Shown in pieces: positions 9,047 through 17,384 of a DNA stretch of 48,529 nt. Source of the stretch: Alphaproteobacteria bacterium (GTDB lineage: Bacteria; Pseudomonadota; Alphaproteobacteria; UBA8366; GCA-2717185); NCBI GenBank assembly GCA_028822585.1, contig JAPKDL010000013.1:1-48529 (forward strand). Reading direction: 5' to 3'. A program made the translations under genes and the position numbers. Each line of letters begins with the position of its first letter. Within the stretch, counting starts at the first letter, position 1. Below the pieces are notes generated by a model that saw only the letters and a program-made list of their open reading frames with translations, was not told where the DNA came from and did not search any database.

Positions 9047-10744
9047 TCAGCGCGCCGTTCCCAACGCTTTTATCCGTGCTTCGAATTCAGTCCGGTCGGG
9101 CGCATCTTCCGGCAGGTTGTTCAGGGCGCGCCGCCATAGGGTTCGCGCCGCGTCCGTGTCGCCCGCATCAGCCTCCGCGCCGCCGACAAACCACAAGGCC
9201 TCGATAATGTTCGGCGCCAGAACCAGCGCCTTCCGCAGGGCTGCAAGCGATTCCGCCGTGTCTCGCCCGCCATTCACCTGGCGCGCCGCCCGGGCGTACA
9301 ATATCAGGATATCGGTCTTCGCCGGTGCCGCCTTTACCGCCTGCGCCAGGGCGTCGCGCGCTTTTTCCGGTAGTTTTAGGACATTGTAGGATCGCGCCAA
9401 CCGCATCCATCCTTCTGCGTCGTTTGGTTCGGATTCCAGTCGTTCCGCCAACCTCGCCACCATTGATTGGATCATGGCGTTGCGGTCTTTCGTCGACATG
9501 TTCTTGGCGTCGGCGACCTGTTCCTGGGTTGGTCCGGGCCTACCCTCACCACCGTTGAGATTTAAGTCTTTGGCGAGGTCGGTGAGTTTTTGTGTGGGGA
9601 AGGGCGCGTTTTTGAACTGCGCCATCGCCGTGGCCAAGGCTTCCTTCGCCTTGTCCTCCTTGTCGAGCATGGCGTAGGAGCGGATCAATCGCATCCATCC
9701 GTCGAAATTGTTCGGATCGTCGTCCAACCTGGCAGCCAATCGGACGACCATGGCTTGGACCATATCCGGACGTTCTGCTGGCGCCATTTTTTGGGCCACC
9801 TCAACTTGATCTGATGTTGGGACGCTAACCCCTTTTGCAGATAGGGGCCTGGCTGCCGGCTTGGGTTGGGGCGTTACCGCCGCCACATCTTGGCCCAAAA
9901 CGGTCGCGGCTTCGGCGATGCGTTGGCGCACAGCCGGGATCCACGGGGCGTCGGCGGCAGAGCCGCGCATCAGGGCGACCCATTGATCCAACGCCTGTTG
10001 TTTGGCGCCGCTTTGGAAGTCGGCGAGCGCGAGGTAAAACCGTGCGCGGGCGTCGGTCGTGGCGCGGTTGAGGGTTTCTTCGAACACCTTGCGGGCGGCG
10101 GCGGTCACCATGCCATTGGCGGCTAAGGTCATCGTTTCGCCATAGGCCGAGCGTAAGTCAGCGTTGTTCGGGTCCAATTCAATTGCGCGGGCATAGGCGG
10201 AGCTGGCCTCGCCAAAGCGCCGAACATTTGTGTAGGTTCGCGCCAGCAGCATCCAGCCTTCCAGGTTATCCGGGTTTTTCTTCAACCGCGCGGCTAGTGT
10301 CTCGGCGGCGGAGTCCAGGCTGACGTTCTTTTTACGTTGGGTCGCGGCGGCAGCGCGTTCATCCGTGCGTTCTGCGTAGGGTTGTCCCGGTACGTCGGGG
10401 GACCCGCGCATCATATAAAAACCCAACGCCAGTGCGGGCGTCAGAACGACCAGTAGCGCGGCGGCGGCGCCTTGTGACGAGTTATTGGGTTGGGCTCGTT
10501 GCGCGTCGCTGCGGCCATCGGCGTCCAGCAATCGACGAGAAATTTCGGTCTTGGTCGCCGCCGCCTGTTCTACGGTCAATAGACCGGAATCATAATCTGT
10601 GTTGGTCTGGATGAGCTGGTCTTTGTAAACCTCGGCATCATAGGCAGCAGAATCCGGCGCCGCGCCGCGATTGCGAAATAGAGGGATAAGAATAGCCGCC
10701 AGGGTTACAGCGGTCATGGCGATGGCGATGGCCCACACCGTCAT
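9047..10744 (-). CDS. ccmI: Cytochrome c maturation protein CcmI
   Basis: The apocytochrome chaperone of the heme ligation complex, 565 residues, longer than many CcmI proteins. The N-terminal part (residues 1-125) has two membrane helices around a cytoplasmic loop with the CcmI pattern VYKDQLIQTNTDYDSGLL. The periplasmic part is a series of TPR-like units. A module with the core GWM.L.R.Y occurs three times (about residues 165, 360 and 455), each preceded by an ARL segment, so the region has grown by internal duplication. It overlaps ccmH by 4 bases (start ATG within the ccmH stop) and is the last gene of the operon. Confidence 0.9.
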   Translation of the reverse strand: MTVWAIAIAMTAVTLAAILIPLFRNRGAAPDSAAYDAEVYKDQLIQTNTDYDSGLLTVEQAAATKTEISRRLLDADGRSDAQRAQPNNSSQGAAAALLVVLTPALALGFYMMRGSPDVPGQPYAERTDERAAAATQRKKNVSLDSAAETLAARLKKNPDNLEGWMLLARTYTNVRRFGEASSAYARAIELDPNNADLRSAYGETMTLAANGMVTAAARKVFEETLNRATTDARARFYLALADFQSGAKQQALDQWVALMRGSAADAPWIPAVRQRIAEAATVLGQDVAAVTPQPKPAARPLSAKGVSVPTSDQVEVAQKMAPAERPDMVQAMVVRLAARLDDDPNNFDGWMRLIRSYAMLDKEDKAKEALATAMAQFKNAPFPTQKLTDLAKDLNLNGGEGRPGPTQEQVADAKNMSTKDRNAMIQSMVARLAERLESEPNDAEGWMRLARSYNVLKLPEKARDALAQAVKAAPAKTDILILYARAARQVNGGRDTAESLAALRKALVLAPNIIEALWFVGGAEADAGDTDAARTLWRRALNNLPEDAPDRTEFEARIKALGTAR

Positions 10745-11232
10745 GGTCGATCCTTTTCATTGTCATCCAGCAAGGCGGAAAGGCGGGCGCGTTCTTTTGA
10801 TGTCAACGCAACCACATCTGGTTGCGCCGCATTTGCCTGCATGCGGCGGTAGAAAAAAACGAACAATCCTGCGAGTGCAAGTACAAAAACCACTAACGGC
10901 CCGAACCACAACGCATAGGTCGACGCCTTCATTGGCGGTTTCAACAGAACGAAATCGCCGTATCGGGTCACCAGAAAGTCGAAAATCTGTTGGTTGCTGT
11001 CCCCGGCGGTCAATCGTTCACGCACAAGAATTCGGAGGTCGCGGGCAAGCTCGGCGTCGGAATCGTCAATGGACTGATTTTGGCAAACCAGACAGCGAAT
11101 GTTTTTGGACAATTCACGCGCCCGCGCTTCCAAGGTGGGGTCTGATAGTCGTTCATCGGGTTGAACCGCTGGACTGTCGCCCGCCCAAAGGAGACTGAAC
11201 ATTACGATTATTACGGTGAGGCGCGCGTTCAT
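10741..11232 (-). CDS. ccmH: Cytochrome c maturation protein CcmH
   Basis: A membrane-anchored periplasmic thiol oxidoreductase of 163 residues that handles the CXXCH cysteines of apocytochrome c. It has an N-terminal signal peptide (through about residue 22), the family motif RCLVCQNQSI with the redox Cys pair near residues 47 and 50, and a C-terminal anchor helix (LWFGPLVVFVLALAGLFVFF) followed by RRM. This is the short CcmH form; the CcmI part is a separate gene immediately downstream. It overlaps ccmG by 4 bases and ccmI by 4 bases. Confidence 0.94.
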   Translation of the reverse strand: MNARLTVIIVMFSLLWAGDSPAVQPDERLSDPTLEARARELSKNIRCLVCQNQSIDDSDAELARDLRILVRERLTAGDSNQQIFDFLVTRYGDFVLLKPPMKASTYALWFGPLVVFVLALAGLFVFFYRRMQANAAQPDVVALTSKERARLSALLDDNEKDRP

Positions 11233-11759
11233 TTGCGCAAATCCTTGATCAGCGGCAGAAATTTTTCTGCAAAGGTTTCTGGAAACATCGGGCCCACATA
11301 TTTAAATCGAATGCGGCCGTCCCGATCGATAAGATAGGTTTCCGGCACCCCATAGACGCCCCAATCGATGCCGGTGCGCCCGGACGGGTCATGGCCGATC
11401 CGCGCATAGGGGTCGCCCAATTCGTCCAGCCAGGCGATCGCGTCGGTCTTTCGGTCTTTCCAATTCAATCCAATAATTGGCACAATCTTGTCGCGGGCCA
11501 ACTGCATCAACAGTGGATGTTCGGCACGGCACGGCACGCACCATGACGCGAACATGTTCACCAACACCACATCATCTTTCAAATCGGCCGTGGCGAGGCC
11601 CGGCTTGGTGTCTTTCAAGGGGGGTAAATCGAAGGTGGGAACCGGTTTGTCGATCAATGCGGACGGCAGGATACTAGCATTTTTCGTCAACCCGATGGCG
11701 AAATATGCAGCCACAACGGCGAACAGAATTAATGGCGCGATAAAGACAAGGCGGGACAT
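11229..11759 (-). CDS. ccmG: Thiol:disulfide interchange protein CcmG (DsbE)
   Basis: A membrane-tethered periplasmic thioredoxin of 176 residues that reduces apocytochrome or CcmH disulfides. The uncleaved N-terminal helix spans about residues 4-22. The thioredoxin active site is WCVPC at 73-77, and the cis-proline loop is GVYGVPETYLID, the GVxGxPETFLID signature of CcmG. It begins 6 bases after ccmF ends and overlaps ccmH by 4 bases. Confidence 0.95.
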   Translation of the reverse strand: MSRLVFIAPLILFAVVAAYFAIGLTKNASILPSALIDKPVPTFDLPPLKDTKPGLATADLKDDVVLVNMFASWCVPCRAEHPLLMQLARDKIVPIIGLNWKDRKTDAIAWLDELGDPYARIGHDPSGRTGIDWGVYGVPETYLIDRDGRIRFKYVGPMFPETFAEKFLPLIKDLRK

Positions 11760-11765
11760 GAATGT

Positions 11766-13772
11766 TTATTCCGCAGGCTGCGCTGTTGGTGAGACGCGAT
11801 GTGCGGCGCGACGGGCGGTGGGCGCGCCAATGCGCAACCGCCGGTCGCTTAGCGAGACAAACCCACCAAGCACCATCAACAAAGTTCCGGCCCAAAGCCA
11901 GGGCACCAACGGCTTGAAGTATAATCGAACCGTCCAGGACTCCTTGCCGCCGTCTTGTCCGCCGCCTTGTCCGATGACGGCGTATAAATCAGCGTGCCAT
12001 TGTGAATACAGCGCCGCTTCGGTGGTTTCTGTACCCGTGACAATATAACGGCGACGTTCGGGTGCCAATGTGGTGATGACCACGCCATCGCGCCGTACGG
12101 TAAAGACGCCGCGCTGTGCGGTGTAGTTTGGGCCCTGGACCGTGTCGACGTTGCGCAAGGTGAAGTCGTATCCGACAATCGACAGGGTTTCGCCGGCGCG
12201 CAGATTCTCGATAACTTCGTCCTGCCACAGCGACGCGCCGGACGCGCCGGCGACGGTGATGGCGAAGCCCAGATGCGCGATCGTCATGCCCCAGGCACCG
12301 CGCGGCATTCCGGTCATACGCCGCAATACATCGCGGCTTTCCAATCGGAACAACCCGATACGTGCACCGAATTCAGTCAGAACGCACCCCACCAGCCATC
12401 CCGCTAAAGTTAAACCAAGCACTCCAAATATAGACCGGCCCCAACTGACATAGGCGGCGACAATGGTGACGACGAGCGTAAATACAAACGCGAATTTCAA
12501 TCGCGCTATAGCCCCCGCTAAATCGCCTCGCTTCCACCCCAACATCGGCCCCACGCCCAACGCAAGAACCAGCGGGATCATCAGTGGCACGAAGGTGGCG
12601 TTGAAAAACGGCGGGCCCACGGACACTTTGCCGCCATCGAAGGCTTCCAGGAACAGCGGGTACAGCGTGCCGATAAAAACTGTGGCGGCGGCGGTGGTGA
12701 GCAGCAAATTGTTCAACACCAGCGCGCCTTCGCGGCTGATCGGGGCAAATAACCCACCGCCTTTTAATAGTGGGGCGCGCCAGGCGTACAACACCAGAGA
12801 ACCGCCGATGGCGACAACCAGCAGCAGCAGAATAAACACGCCACGTTCAGGGTCAGTGGCGAAGGCGTGCACTGACGTCAACACGCCCGAGCGCACCAGA
12901 AAGGTACCAATCAAACTGAGCGAGAAGGTCAGAATGGCCAGCAGGATCGTCCAGGTTTTCAAGGCGTCGCGCTTTTCCACGATGATCGACGAATGCAGCA
13001 ACGCGGTCCCTACCAGCCATGGCATAAAGGACGCATTTTCGACTGGGTCCCAATACCACCAGCCGCCCCAACCGAGTTCGTAATAGGCCCACCATGCGCC
13101 GAGCCCGATGCCCGCCGTCAGGAACGACCATGCGACCAGCGTCCAGGGTCGCACCCAGCGCGCCCAGGCGGCGTCCACCTTGCCTTCAATCAAGGCGGCG
13201 ATGGCGAAGGAAAACGCCATGGAAAACCCGACATAGCCGACATAGAGCATGGGCGGGTGAAACGCGAGACCGGGGTCCTGCAACAGCGGATTAAGATCTC
13301 GACCGTCCAATGGCGCCGGGATGACGCGTTCAAACGGGTTCGACGTCAACAGGATGAACAACAGGAAGCCGACGCCGGTCATCGATTGAACTGACAACAC
13401 CCGCGCCTTCAAGGAGGGGGGTAAATTCCGGCCAAAGGCGGCGACCATGGCGCCGAACACCGCCAGGATCAGCACCCATAACACCATGGAGCCTTCATGA
13501 TTGCCCCAGGTGGCGCTGACCTTATAGATCATCGGCTGTAAGGAGTTGGAGTTCTGCATGACGTTGGCGACGGTGAAGTCGCTGGTCACGAACGCCGTCA
13601 TCAAGCAGCCAAACGCGGTCGCGATGCAGGCCAGTTGAACCAAGGCTGTAGGCGCAGCGGTCGCCATCCACGCGGCATTGTTCCGCGCGGCACCAACCAT
13701 CGGCAACACCGCTTGCACCAGTGCCACGGCCAGCGCGAGTATCAATGAAAAATGGCCTATTTCGGCGATCAT
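11766..13772 (-). CDS. ccmF: Heme lyase subunit CcmF
   Basis: A large polytopic membrane protein of 668 residues, the core of the cytochrome c heme ligation complex. The tryptophan-rich WWD heme-binding motif is present (WGGWWYWDPVENASFMPW, near residues 235-255). Numerous hydrophobic helices and the conserved NPF/GRDLNPLLQDPGLAFHPP loop are also present. Length matches the family. It overlaps ccmE by 4 bases at its start and is separated from ccmG by 6 bases. Confidence 0.96.
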   Translation of the reverse strand: MIAEIGHFSLILALAVALVQAVLPMVGAARNNAAWMATAAPTALVQLACIATAFGCLMTAFVTSDFTVANVMQNSNSLQPMIYKVSATWGNHEGSMVLWVLILAVFGAMVAAFGRNLPPSLKARVLSVQSMTGVGFLLFILLTSNPFERVIPAPLDGRDLNPLLQDPGLAFHPPMLYVGYVGFSMAFSFAIAALIEGKVDAAWARWVRPWTLVAWSFLTAGIGLGAWWAYYELGWGGWWYWDPVENASFMPWLVGTALLHSSIIVEKRDALKTWTILLAILTFSLSLIGTFLVRSGVLTSVHAFATDPERGVFILLLLVVAIGGSLVLYAWRAPLLKGGGLFAPISREGALVLNNLLLTTAAATVFIGTLYPLFLEAFDGGKVSVGPPFFNATFVPLMIPLVLALGVGPMLGWKRGDLAGAIARLKFAFVFTLVVTIVAAYVSWGRSIFGVLGLTLAGWLVGCVLTEFGARIGLFRLESRDVLRRMTGMPRGAWGMTIAHLGFAITVAGASGASLWQDEVIENLRAGETLSIVGYDFTLRNVDTVQGPNYTAQRGVFTVRRDGVVITTLAPERRRYIVTGTETTEAALYSQWHADLYAVIGQGGGQDGGKESWTVRLYFKPLVPWLWAGTLLMVLGGFVSLSDRRLRIGAPTARRAAHRVSPTAQPAE

Positions 13773-14299
13773 GGGGTTTTACCTTTCTCAGAGGTAGCTT
13801 TATCTTTGTCTGTGGCACCTTTCCAGGCTCCGGCGCGTTTCAAGGCGTCGGCGACTTCGGGTGGCATGTAGGTTTCGTCATGCTTGGCCAGAACTTCAGT
13901 CGCGACGAAAAGTCCATCGGGACGCAAATTGCCCGACGTGACAATCCCTTGGCCTTCGCGGAACAGATCCGGCAGAATACCTTTATAGGCTACGGAAATG
14001 GTTTTTTCCAAATCGGTCACTGTGAACAAATTGGTGACGCCGTCCGGCGCATGTTTCACGCTGCCTTCTTCCACCAAGCCGCCAATGCGCAACAACTGAC
14101 TCGGTTTTACCGGCTCTGAACCCGCTTGTTTTTCCGCCAAATCGGACGGGCTGTAAAAGAACACGATGCTGTCTTCGAATGCGGTCAACACCAACGCCGC
14201 CGCTATGGCCAACATCGCGCCGCCGGACAGCACCGCATATAGCCGCCGCCGTTTCCGCGTCGCCGCGCGGCTGCGCGTTGGTGGGGTCAAATAGTTCAT
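13769..14299 (-). CDS. ccmE: Heme chaperone CcmE
   Basis: A periplasmic heme chaperone of 176 residues, anchored by one N-terminal helix (about residues 20-42, after an RKRRR positive stretch). The covalent heme-binding His is H140 in LAKHDETYMPPEV, with the conserved Tyr at 144. The OB-fold strands (RIGGLVEEGSV, VAYKGILPDLFREGQG) are all present. It overlaps ccmD by 4 bases and ccmF by 4 bases. The C-terminal tail is Lys-rich and variable, as usual. Confidence 0.95.
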   Translation of the reverse strand: MNYLTPPTRSRAATRKRRRLYAVLSGGAMLAIAAALVLTAFEDSIVFFYSPSDLAEKQAGSEPVKPSQLLRIGGLVEEGSVKHAPDGVTNLFTVTDLEKTISVAYKGILPDLFREGQGIVTSGNLRPDGLFVATEVLAKHDETYMPPEVADALKRAGAWKGATDKDKATSEKGKTP

Positions 14300-14493
14300 T
14301 CGTCCAACTCGTTCTGGTGAGAGGCGCCGCCGCGGCGCGCCGCGCGAAGTTGCTGCAACAAGTATTCCTGTCCGCGCATGTGGCGGATTGAGACGACCAG
14401 TACGGCCAGCAGGACGATGGTTGTGATTCCATAAGCAGACCAGATATAGGCGCCATGGCCGCCCATCGCCAGAAATTCAGTGATTTGTTCCAT
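14296..14493 (-). CDS. ccmD: Heme exporter protein CcmD
   Basis: A 65-residue single-helix protein: N-terminal FLAMGGHGAYIWSAYGIT leads into one membrane segment and an RH/RG basic tail. Proteins of this size and pattern between ccmC and ccmE stabilise the CcmABC-CcmE complex that releases holo-CcmE. The start is 1 base after the ccmC stop and the end overlaps ccmE by 4 bases. Confidence 0.92.
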   Translation of the reverse strand: MEQITEFLAMGGHGAYIWSAYGITTIVLLAVLVVSIRHMRGQEYLLQQLRAARRGGASHQNELDE

Positions 14494-14494
14494 C

Positions 14495-15214
14495 CTATTC
14501 GCCTGCCTGGCCTAATCGAATATTGCGGATTTTTGTCGCGGCTAATTCGCTGCGTAGCCGTAAAATCAACACCACGAAATAGAACATGGTGAACCCGATG
14601 CTCATGATCAACAGCGGCCACAACATTGATGGATGCACCGCCGGGCCATCCATGCGGACGACGCTGGCGGGTTGGTGCAGGGTGTTCCACCAATCGACTG
14701 AAAATTTGATGATCGGCAGATTGACCGCTCCAACCAACACCAGAACGCTCGCTGTGCGTTGGCCGCGCGCGCTGTCGTCAAAGGCGTTCACCAGCGCGAT
14801 GTACCCAATATATAAAAAGAACAGGATCAGGACCGAGGTCAGCCGCGCATCCCACACCCACCAGGTTCCCCACATTGGCTTGCCCCAAAGCGAGCCGGTC
14901 AACAGGCAGATCATCGTGAAACTGGCACCGACGGGGGCGCTGGCCTTGGCGATCATGTGGCCCAGTGGATGACGCCAGATCAGCGCGGTCGCGCCCGCCA
15001 TCGCCATCGACCCATACACAAACATCGCCATCCACGCCGACGGCACGTGGATATACATGATCCGAACCGTTTCGCCCTGCTGGTAATCTTTTGGCGAGGC
15101 AAACAGGCCCAGATACAGCCCCATACCCATGCACAGAACCGTCAGTCCCGAAAGCCATGGGAGCAAGGGGTTGGCGATGCGTAAAAATTGGTTGGGATTG
15201 GCGTATTTATGCAT
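14495..15214 (-). CDS. ccmC: Heme exporter membrane protein CcmC
   Basis: A membrane protein of about 239 residues from the ATG at 15214. The frame opens upstream at 15274, but the additional 20 residues are not family-like. It loads heme onto CcmE and carries the second WWD motif of the system (MWGTWWVWDARLTS, near residues 115-130) flanked by conserved His residues. Six hydrophobic segments are visible. It follows ccmB with a gap of about 108 bases, the largest in the operon. Confidence 0.94.
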   Translation of the reverse strand: MHKYANPNQFLRIANPLLPWLSGLTVLCMGMGLYLGLFASPKDYQQGETVRIMYIHVPSAWMAMFVYGSMAMAGATALIWRHPLGHMIAKASAPVGASFTMICLLTGSLWGKPMWGTWWVWDARLTSVLILFFLYIGYIALVNAFDDSARGQRTASVLVLVGAVNLPIIKFSVDWWNTLHQPASVVRMDGPAVHPSMLWPLLIMSIGFTMFYFVVLILRLRSELAATKIRNIRLGQAGE

Positions 15215-15322
15215 GTGATTTGTATAGCGGGTCCAAGGGGGTAGCGCCAAAATATTTTTGTAAAAATTTCGCACACAATAGGGTGAAAACTGGTGGTCGG
15301 GAATGCGTCATGTCAAATTCGT

Positions 15323-15991
15323 TTAATCAAGTGATTGCCGGATCGCCGCCGCCCCCGCCCAGGGTGCCAAAGGCAGGGCGGTGGCCAACACGGCGGCCAG
15401 GATAAGAAGATGCGGTTTGGCGGGCAGTCCGGCGATGGCCGCATCCATCGCGCCGACCGCAAATATCAACACGGGTATATAAAGTGGTAACACCAGCAAG
15501 GCAATCAAGGCGCCGCCACGCCGCGCGCCCAGGGTCAACGCCGCGCCTGCCGCCCCCATCAGACTGAGAATGGGCGTGCCCAGCGCCATGGACATGAACA
15601 AGGTGGCGTATCCGTCCGTAGGCAGATTCAACAATAACGCGAGAACCGGTGCGGCCAAGATCAACGGCAATCCTGTCACCACCCAATGCGCCGCGACTTT
15701 GGCCAGAACCACTAATTCCAACGGCAGGGGTCCCAGCGTCAGAAGATCTAGTGACCCGTCGTCGTAATCGGCCTGAAACAGATGATCGAGTGATAGAACT
15801 GCGGCCAGCAAGGCGCACACCCACAAAACCCCCGATGCCATCCGCGCCAGAATATTCGGTTCCGGGCCAACGCCTAGCGGAAACAATGCCGTGGCGATCA
15901 GGAAGAACATCAAAATCATGATGATATCGGTCCCCTGACGTAAGGTCAGGCGCACGTCGCGCGCGATAATAAGGCCCATGGCACGGATCAT
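15323..15991 (-). CDS. ccmB: Heme exporter membrane protein CcmB
   Basis: An integral membrane protein of 222 residues and six predicted helices, the permease partner of the CcmA ATPase. The beginning (LIIARDVRLTLRQGTDIIMILMFFLIATALFPLGVGP) and the FQADYDDGSLDLLTLGPLPLELVVLAK segment are the family's most conserved regions and are intact. It overlaps ccmA by 4 bases, so the two subunits are translated together. Confidence 0.95.
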   Translation of the reverse strand: MIRAMGLIIARDVRLTLRQGTDIIMILMFFLIATALFPLGVGPEPNILARMASGVLWVCALLAAVLSLDHLFQADYDDGSLDLLTLGPLPLELVVLAKVAAHWVVTGLPLILAAPVLALLLNLPTDGYATLFMSMALGTPILSLMGAAGAALTLGARRGGALIALLVLPLYIPVLIFAVGAMDAAIAGLPAKPHLLILAAVLATALPLAPWAGAAAIRQSLD

Positions 15992-16668
15992 GCGGAACCC
16001 TCGTCATCCAGAACGGATGGGGCAGTGGGTTCGAAGTGGTCTAACGCCAAGGTCTTCACGTCGCCCAACTGCAGCGCTGTGTGCGTTGAAACAACCGTCA
16101 TGCCGCCCGTTTTGCGATGCGCTGCAATCAAGTCTTCAAGAGATTGCGTCGAGGCCGCGTCCAACCCAACGCTAGGTTCGTCCAGCAACCAAAGACCTGC
16201 CGGCGTCGCGGCCAGGCGCGCCAGATTGGCGCGGCGTCGTTGTCCGGACGACAACAGTCGCCCCGGCAGATCAGCGAGGTCGCGCAAATCGAACGCCAAC
16301 AACGCCGCTTGAACTGCTTCATCATTGCGCGTCCCGTGCAGCGCCGCCCAGAACGTGACGTTTTCGGCCACGCTCAAAGCGGGCTTGATGGCGTCCTGAT
16401 GTCCGACATAGTGCAAATCGGCGCGGTGGGCGTCCGGATCGTCGCGTATTTCCGCGCCGTAGTGAAAAATTTGTCCCGCCGCTGGACGCAACAGCCCCGC
16501 CATCACCCGCAAGAGACTAGACTTTCCGCTGCCGTTCGGCCCGGACAACACCAGCACCTCGCCCGCTGGCACGGCGAAGTTCAGACCTTCAAACACCTTA
16601 CGGTCGCCACGAATGCAGTCGAGCGCGGTTCCGCGAAAGGCGCGGGTGTCTGGGAAATTATTCGCCAT
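15988..16668 (-). CDS. ccmA: Heme exporter ATP-binding protein CcmA
   Basis: A short ABC ATPase of 226 residues that, with CcmB and CcmC, drives release of heme-loaded CcmE. Walker A is SGPNGSGKSS (about residue 41), the signature LSSGQRRRANLARL is near 130, and Walker B is WLLDEPSVGLD. The compact length without extra domains is typical. It is the first gene of the ccm operon. The 290 bases upstream hold a terminator and a candidate small RNA, so the operon promoter should lie between 16669 and about 16750. Confidence 0.95.
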   Translation of the reverse strand: MANNFPDTRAFRGTALDCIRGDRKVFEGLNFAVPAGEVLVLSGPNGSGKSSLLRVMAGLLRPAAGQIFHYGAEIRDDPDAHRADLHYVGHQDAIKPALSVAENVTFWAALHGTRNDEAVQAALLAFDLRDLADLPGRLLSSGQRRRANLARLAATPAGLWLLDEPSVGLDAASTQSLEDLIAAHRKTGGMTVVSTHTALQLGDVKTLALDHFEPTAPSVLDDEGSA

Positions 16669-16750
16669 TTGGGTCCGTCATGAAGGTTTAAGGTCGTGAA
16701 ACACCGCAATATATAGCATCTGTTGCTCGGAGAGTTCACTGGTATTGCCG

Positions 16751-16787
16751 AAAAAAGAACGGTCGCTGGGGGTGGGCCAGCGACCGT
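16751..16787 (-). terminator. Intrinsic terminator upstream of ccmA
   Basis: A perfect 11-base inverted repeat (ACGGTCGCTGG at 16759-16769 and its complement at 16777-16787, 7-base loop). On the minus strand it is followed directly by TTCTTTTTT. This is the strongest rho-independent terminator in the window. It stops minus-strand transcription arriving from the right before it can enter ccmA. Confidence 0.8.
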
Positions 16788-16866
16788 CCTGAACAGAAAC
16801 CCTCATCGGGCCCGTTCATCGGGACTGTCGAGGAGACAACCCCGCCTGAGAGGGGAGGTCTCAGTA
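16751..16866 (-). ncRNA. Candidate small RNA of about 115 bases
   Basis: Between the thioesterase gene and ccmA, the minus strand holds in order a promoter-like pair, a structured stretch and the strong terminator. The start is placed near 16866, about 7 bases after the -10-like TATATA. The first hairpin has a perfect 6-base stem (CTGAGA/TCTCAG) presenting the 7-base loop CCUCCCC. An alternative, longer stem (GAGAC...CCCC/GGGG...GUCUC) competes with it. Two CCCGAUGA repeats follow and then the terminator hairpin. A C-rich loop complementary to ribosome-binding sites is known from several alphaproteobacterial regulatory RNAs; whether this belongs to any of them is inference. It does not match 6S, SRP or tmRNA features that I know. 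Confidence 0.4.
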
Positions 16867-16872
16867 GGATCT

Positions 16873-16902
16873 ATATATGGGGCTGCGATCGTGGCGGCCC
16901 AA
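16873..16902 (-). promoter_or_regulatory. Promoter-like sequence for the candidate small RNA
   Basis: On the minus strand, TTGGGC (16902-16897) and TATATA (16878-16873) are separated by 18 bases. The match to the housekeeping consensus is moderate (about 3 and 4 of 6 positions). Its placement just upstream of the structured stretch and terminator is what makes it noteworthy. Confidence 0.35.
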
Positions 16903-16907
16903 TGCCT

Positions 16908-16937
16908 GAAATAAGGTGATTTTATGGCAATATCACC
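16908..16937 (-). terminator. Weak terminator-like hairpin after the thioesterase gene
   Basis: A perfect 6-base inverted repeat (GGTGAT at 16915-16920, ATCACC at 16932-16937, 11-base loop) begins 18 bases after the thioesterase stop. On the minus strand it is followed by TTATTTC. The stem is short and the U-run broken, so termination would be partial. Confidence 0.35.
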
Positions 16938-16955
16938 CCTGAGACACGTTAACCC

Positions 16956-17369
16956 TTAGCCTTTTAGGGCTTTCGCCTTTGCGACCTTGGCCTCGACTTT
17001 TTCTTTCAGCTTATTCACATCGACGACGAAGCGGCTGTGGGTGCCGGTGCAAACCTCGTCGATGCCGTCATGGGCGACGACGTTGAAGGTGATTTTTCGG
17101 CGGTCGATTTCCCTGACCGTGACGGTAATGTCAACGGACATGCCAAGCGGACTGCCCGCGCCATGGATGACTTCGACATAGGTGCCGACGGAATGTTCAT
17201 TGTCGTCGGCGTATTCCTTGATGAAGTCCAGACAGGTATGTTCGATGTCGCGAATCAGATCCGGCGTGGCGTAAACACGCAAATCTTCCCCCAGAAACCC
17301 AATTGTACGGTCCTTGTCGACGAGGATGGTTTCTTTGCGGATCATGCCTTCTTTAAAGGTGTCTTTCAT
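16956..17369 (-). CDS. Thioesterase-like hotdog protein
   Basis: A 137-residue single-domain protein resembling the FlK/fluoroacetyl-CoA thioesterase group of hotdog enzymes. An N-terminal substrate segment (VDKDRTIGFLGEDLRVYATPDLIRDIEHTC) and the central SVGTYVEVIHGAGSPLGMSVDITVTV strand-helix region are followed by a Lys/Ala-rich tail. It has no signal peptide. It lies 15 bases after the end of a decayed P450 gene on the same strand, so it was probably transcribed with it. It is followed by a weak hairpin. Its acyl-CoA substrate is unknown. Confidence 0.75.
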   Translation of the reverse strand: MKDTFKEGMIRKETILVDKDRTIGFLGEDLRVYATPDLIRDIEHTCLDFIKEYADDNEHSVGTYVEVIHGAGSPLGMSVDITVTVREIDRRKITFNVVAHDGIDEVCTGTHSRFVVDVNKLKEKVEAKVAKAKALKG

Positions 17370-17384
17370 TTGATGCGGTCTTTC

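Noticed and set aside
16751-16937. 6S, SRP or tmRNA identity for the structured region upstream of ccmA
   Set aside because: The SRP tetraloop region, the 6S bubble layout and a tRNA-like end were looked for and not found; it is kept only as an unassigned candidate.
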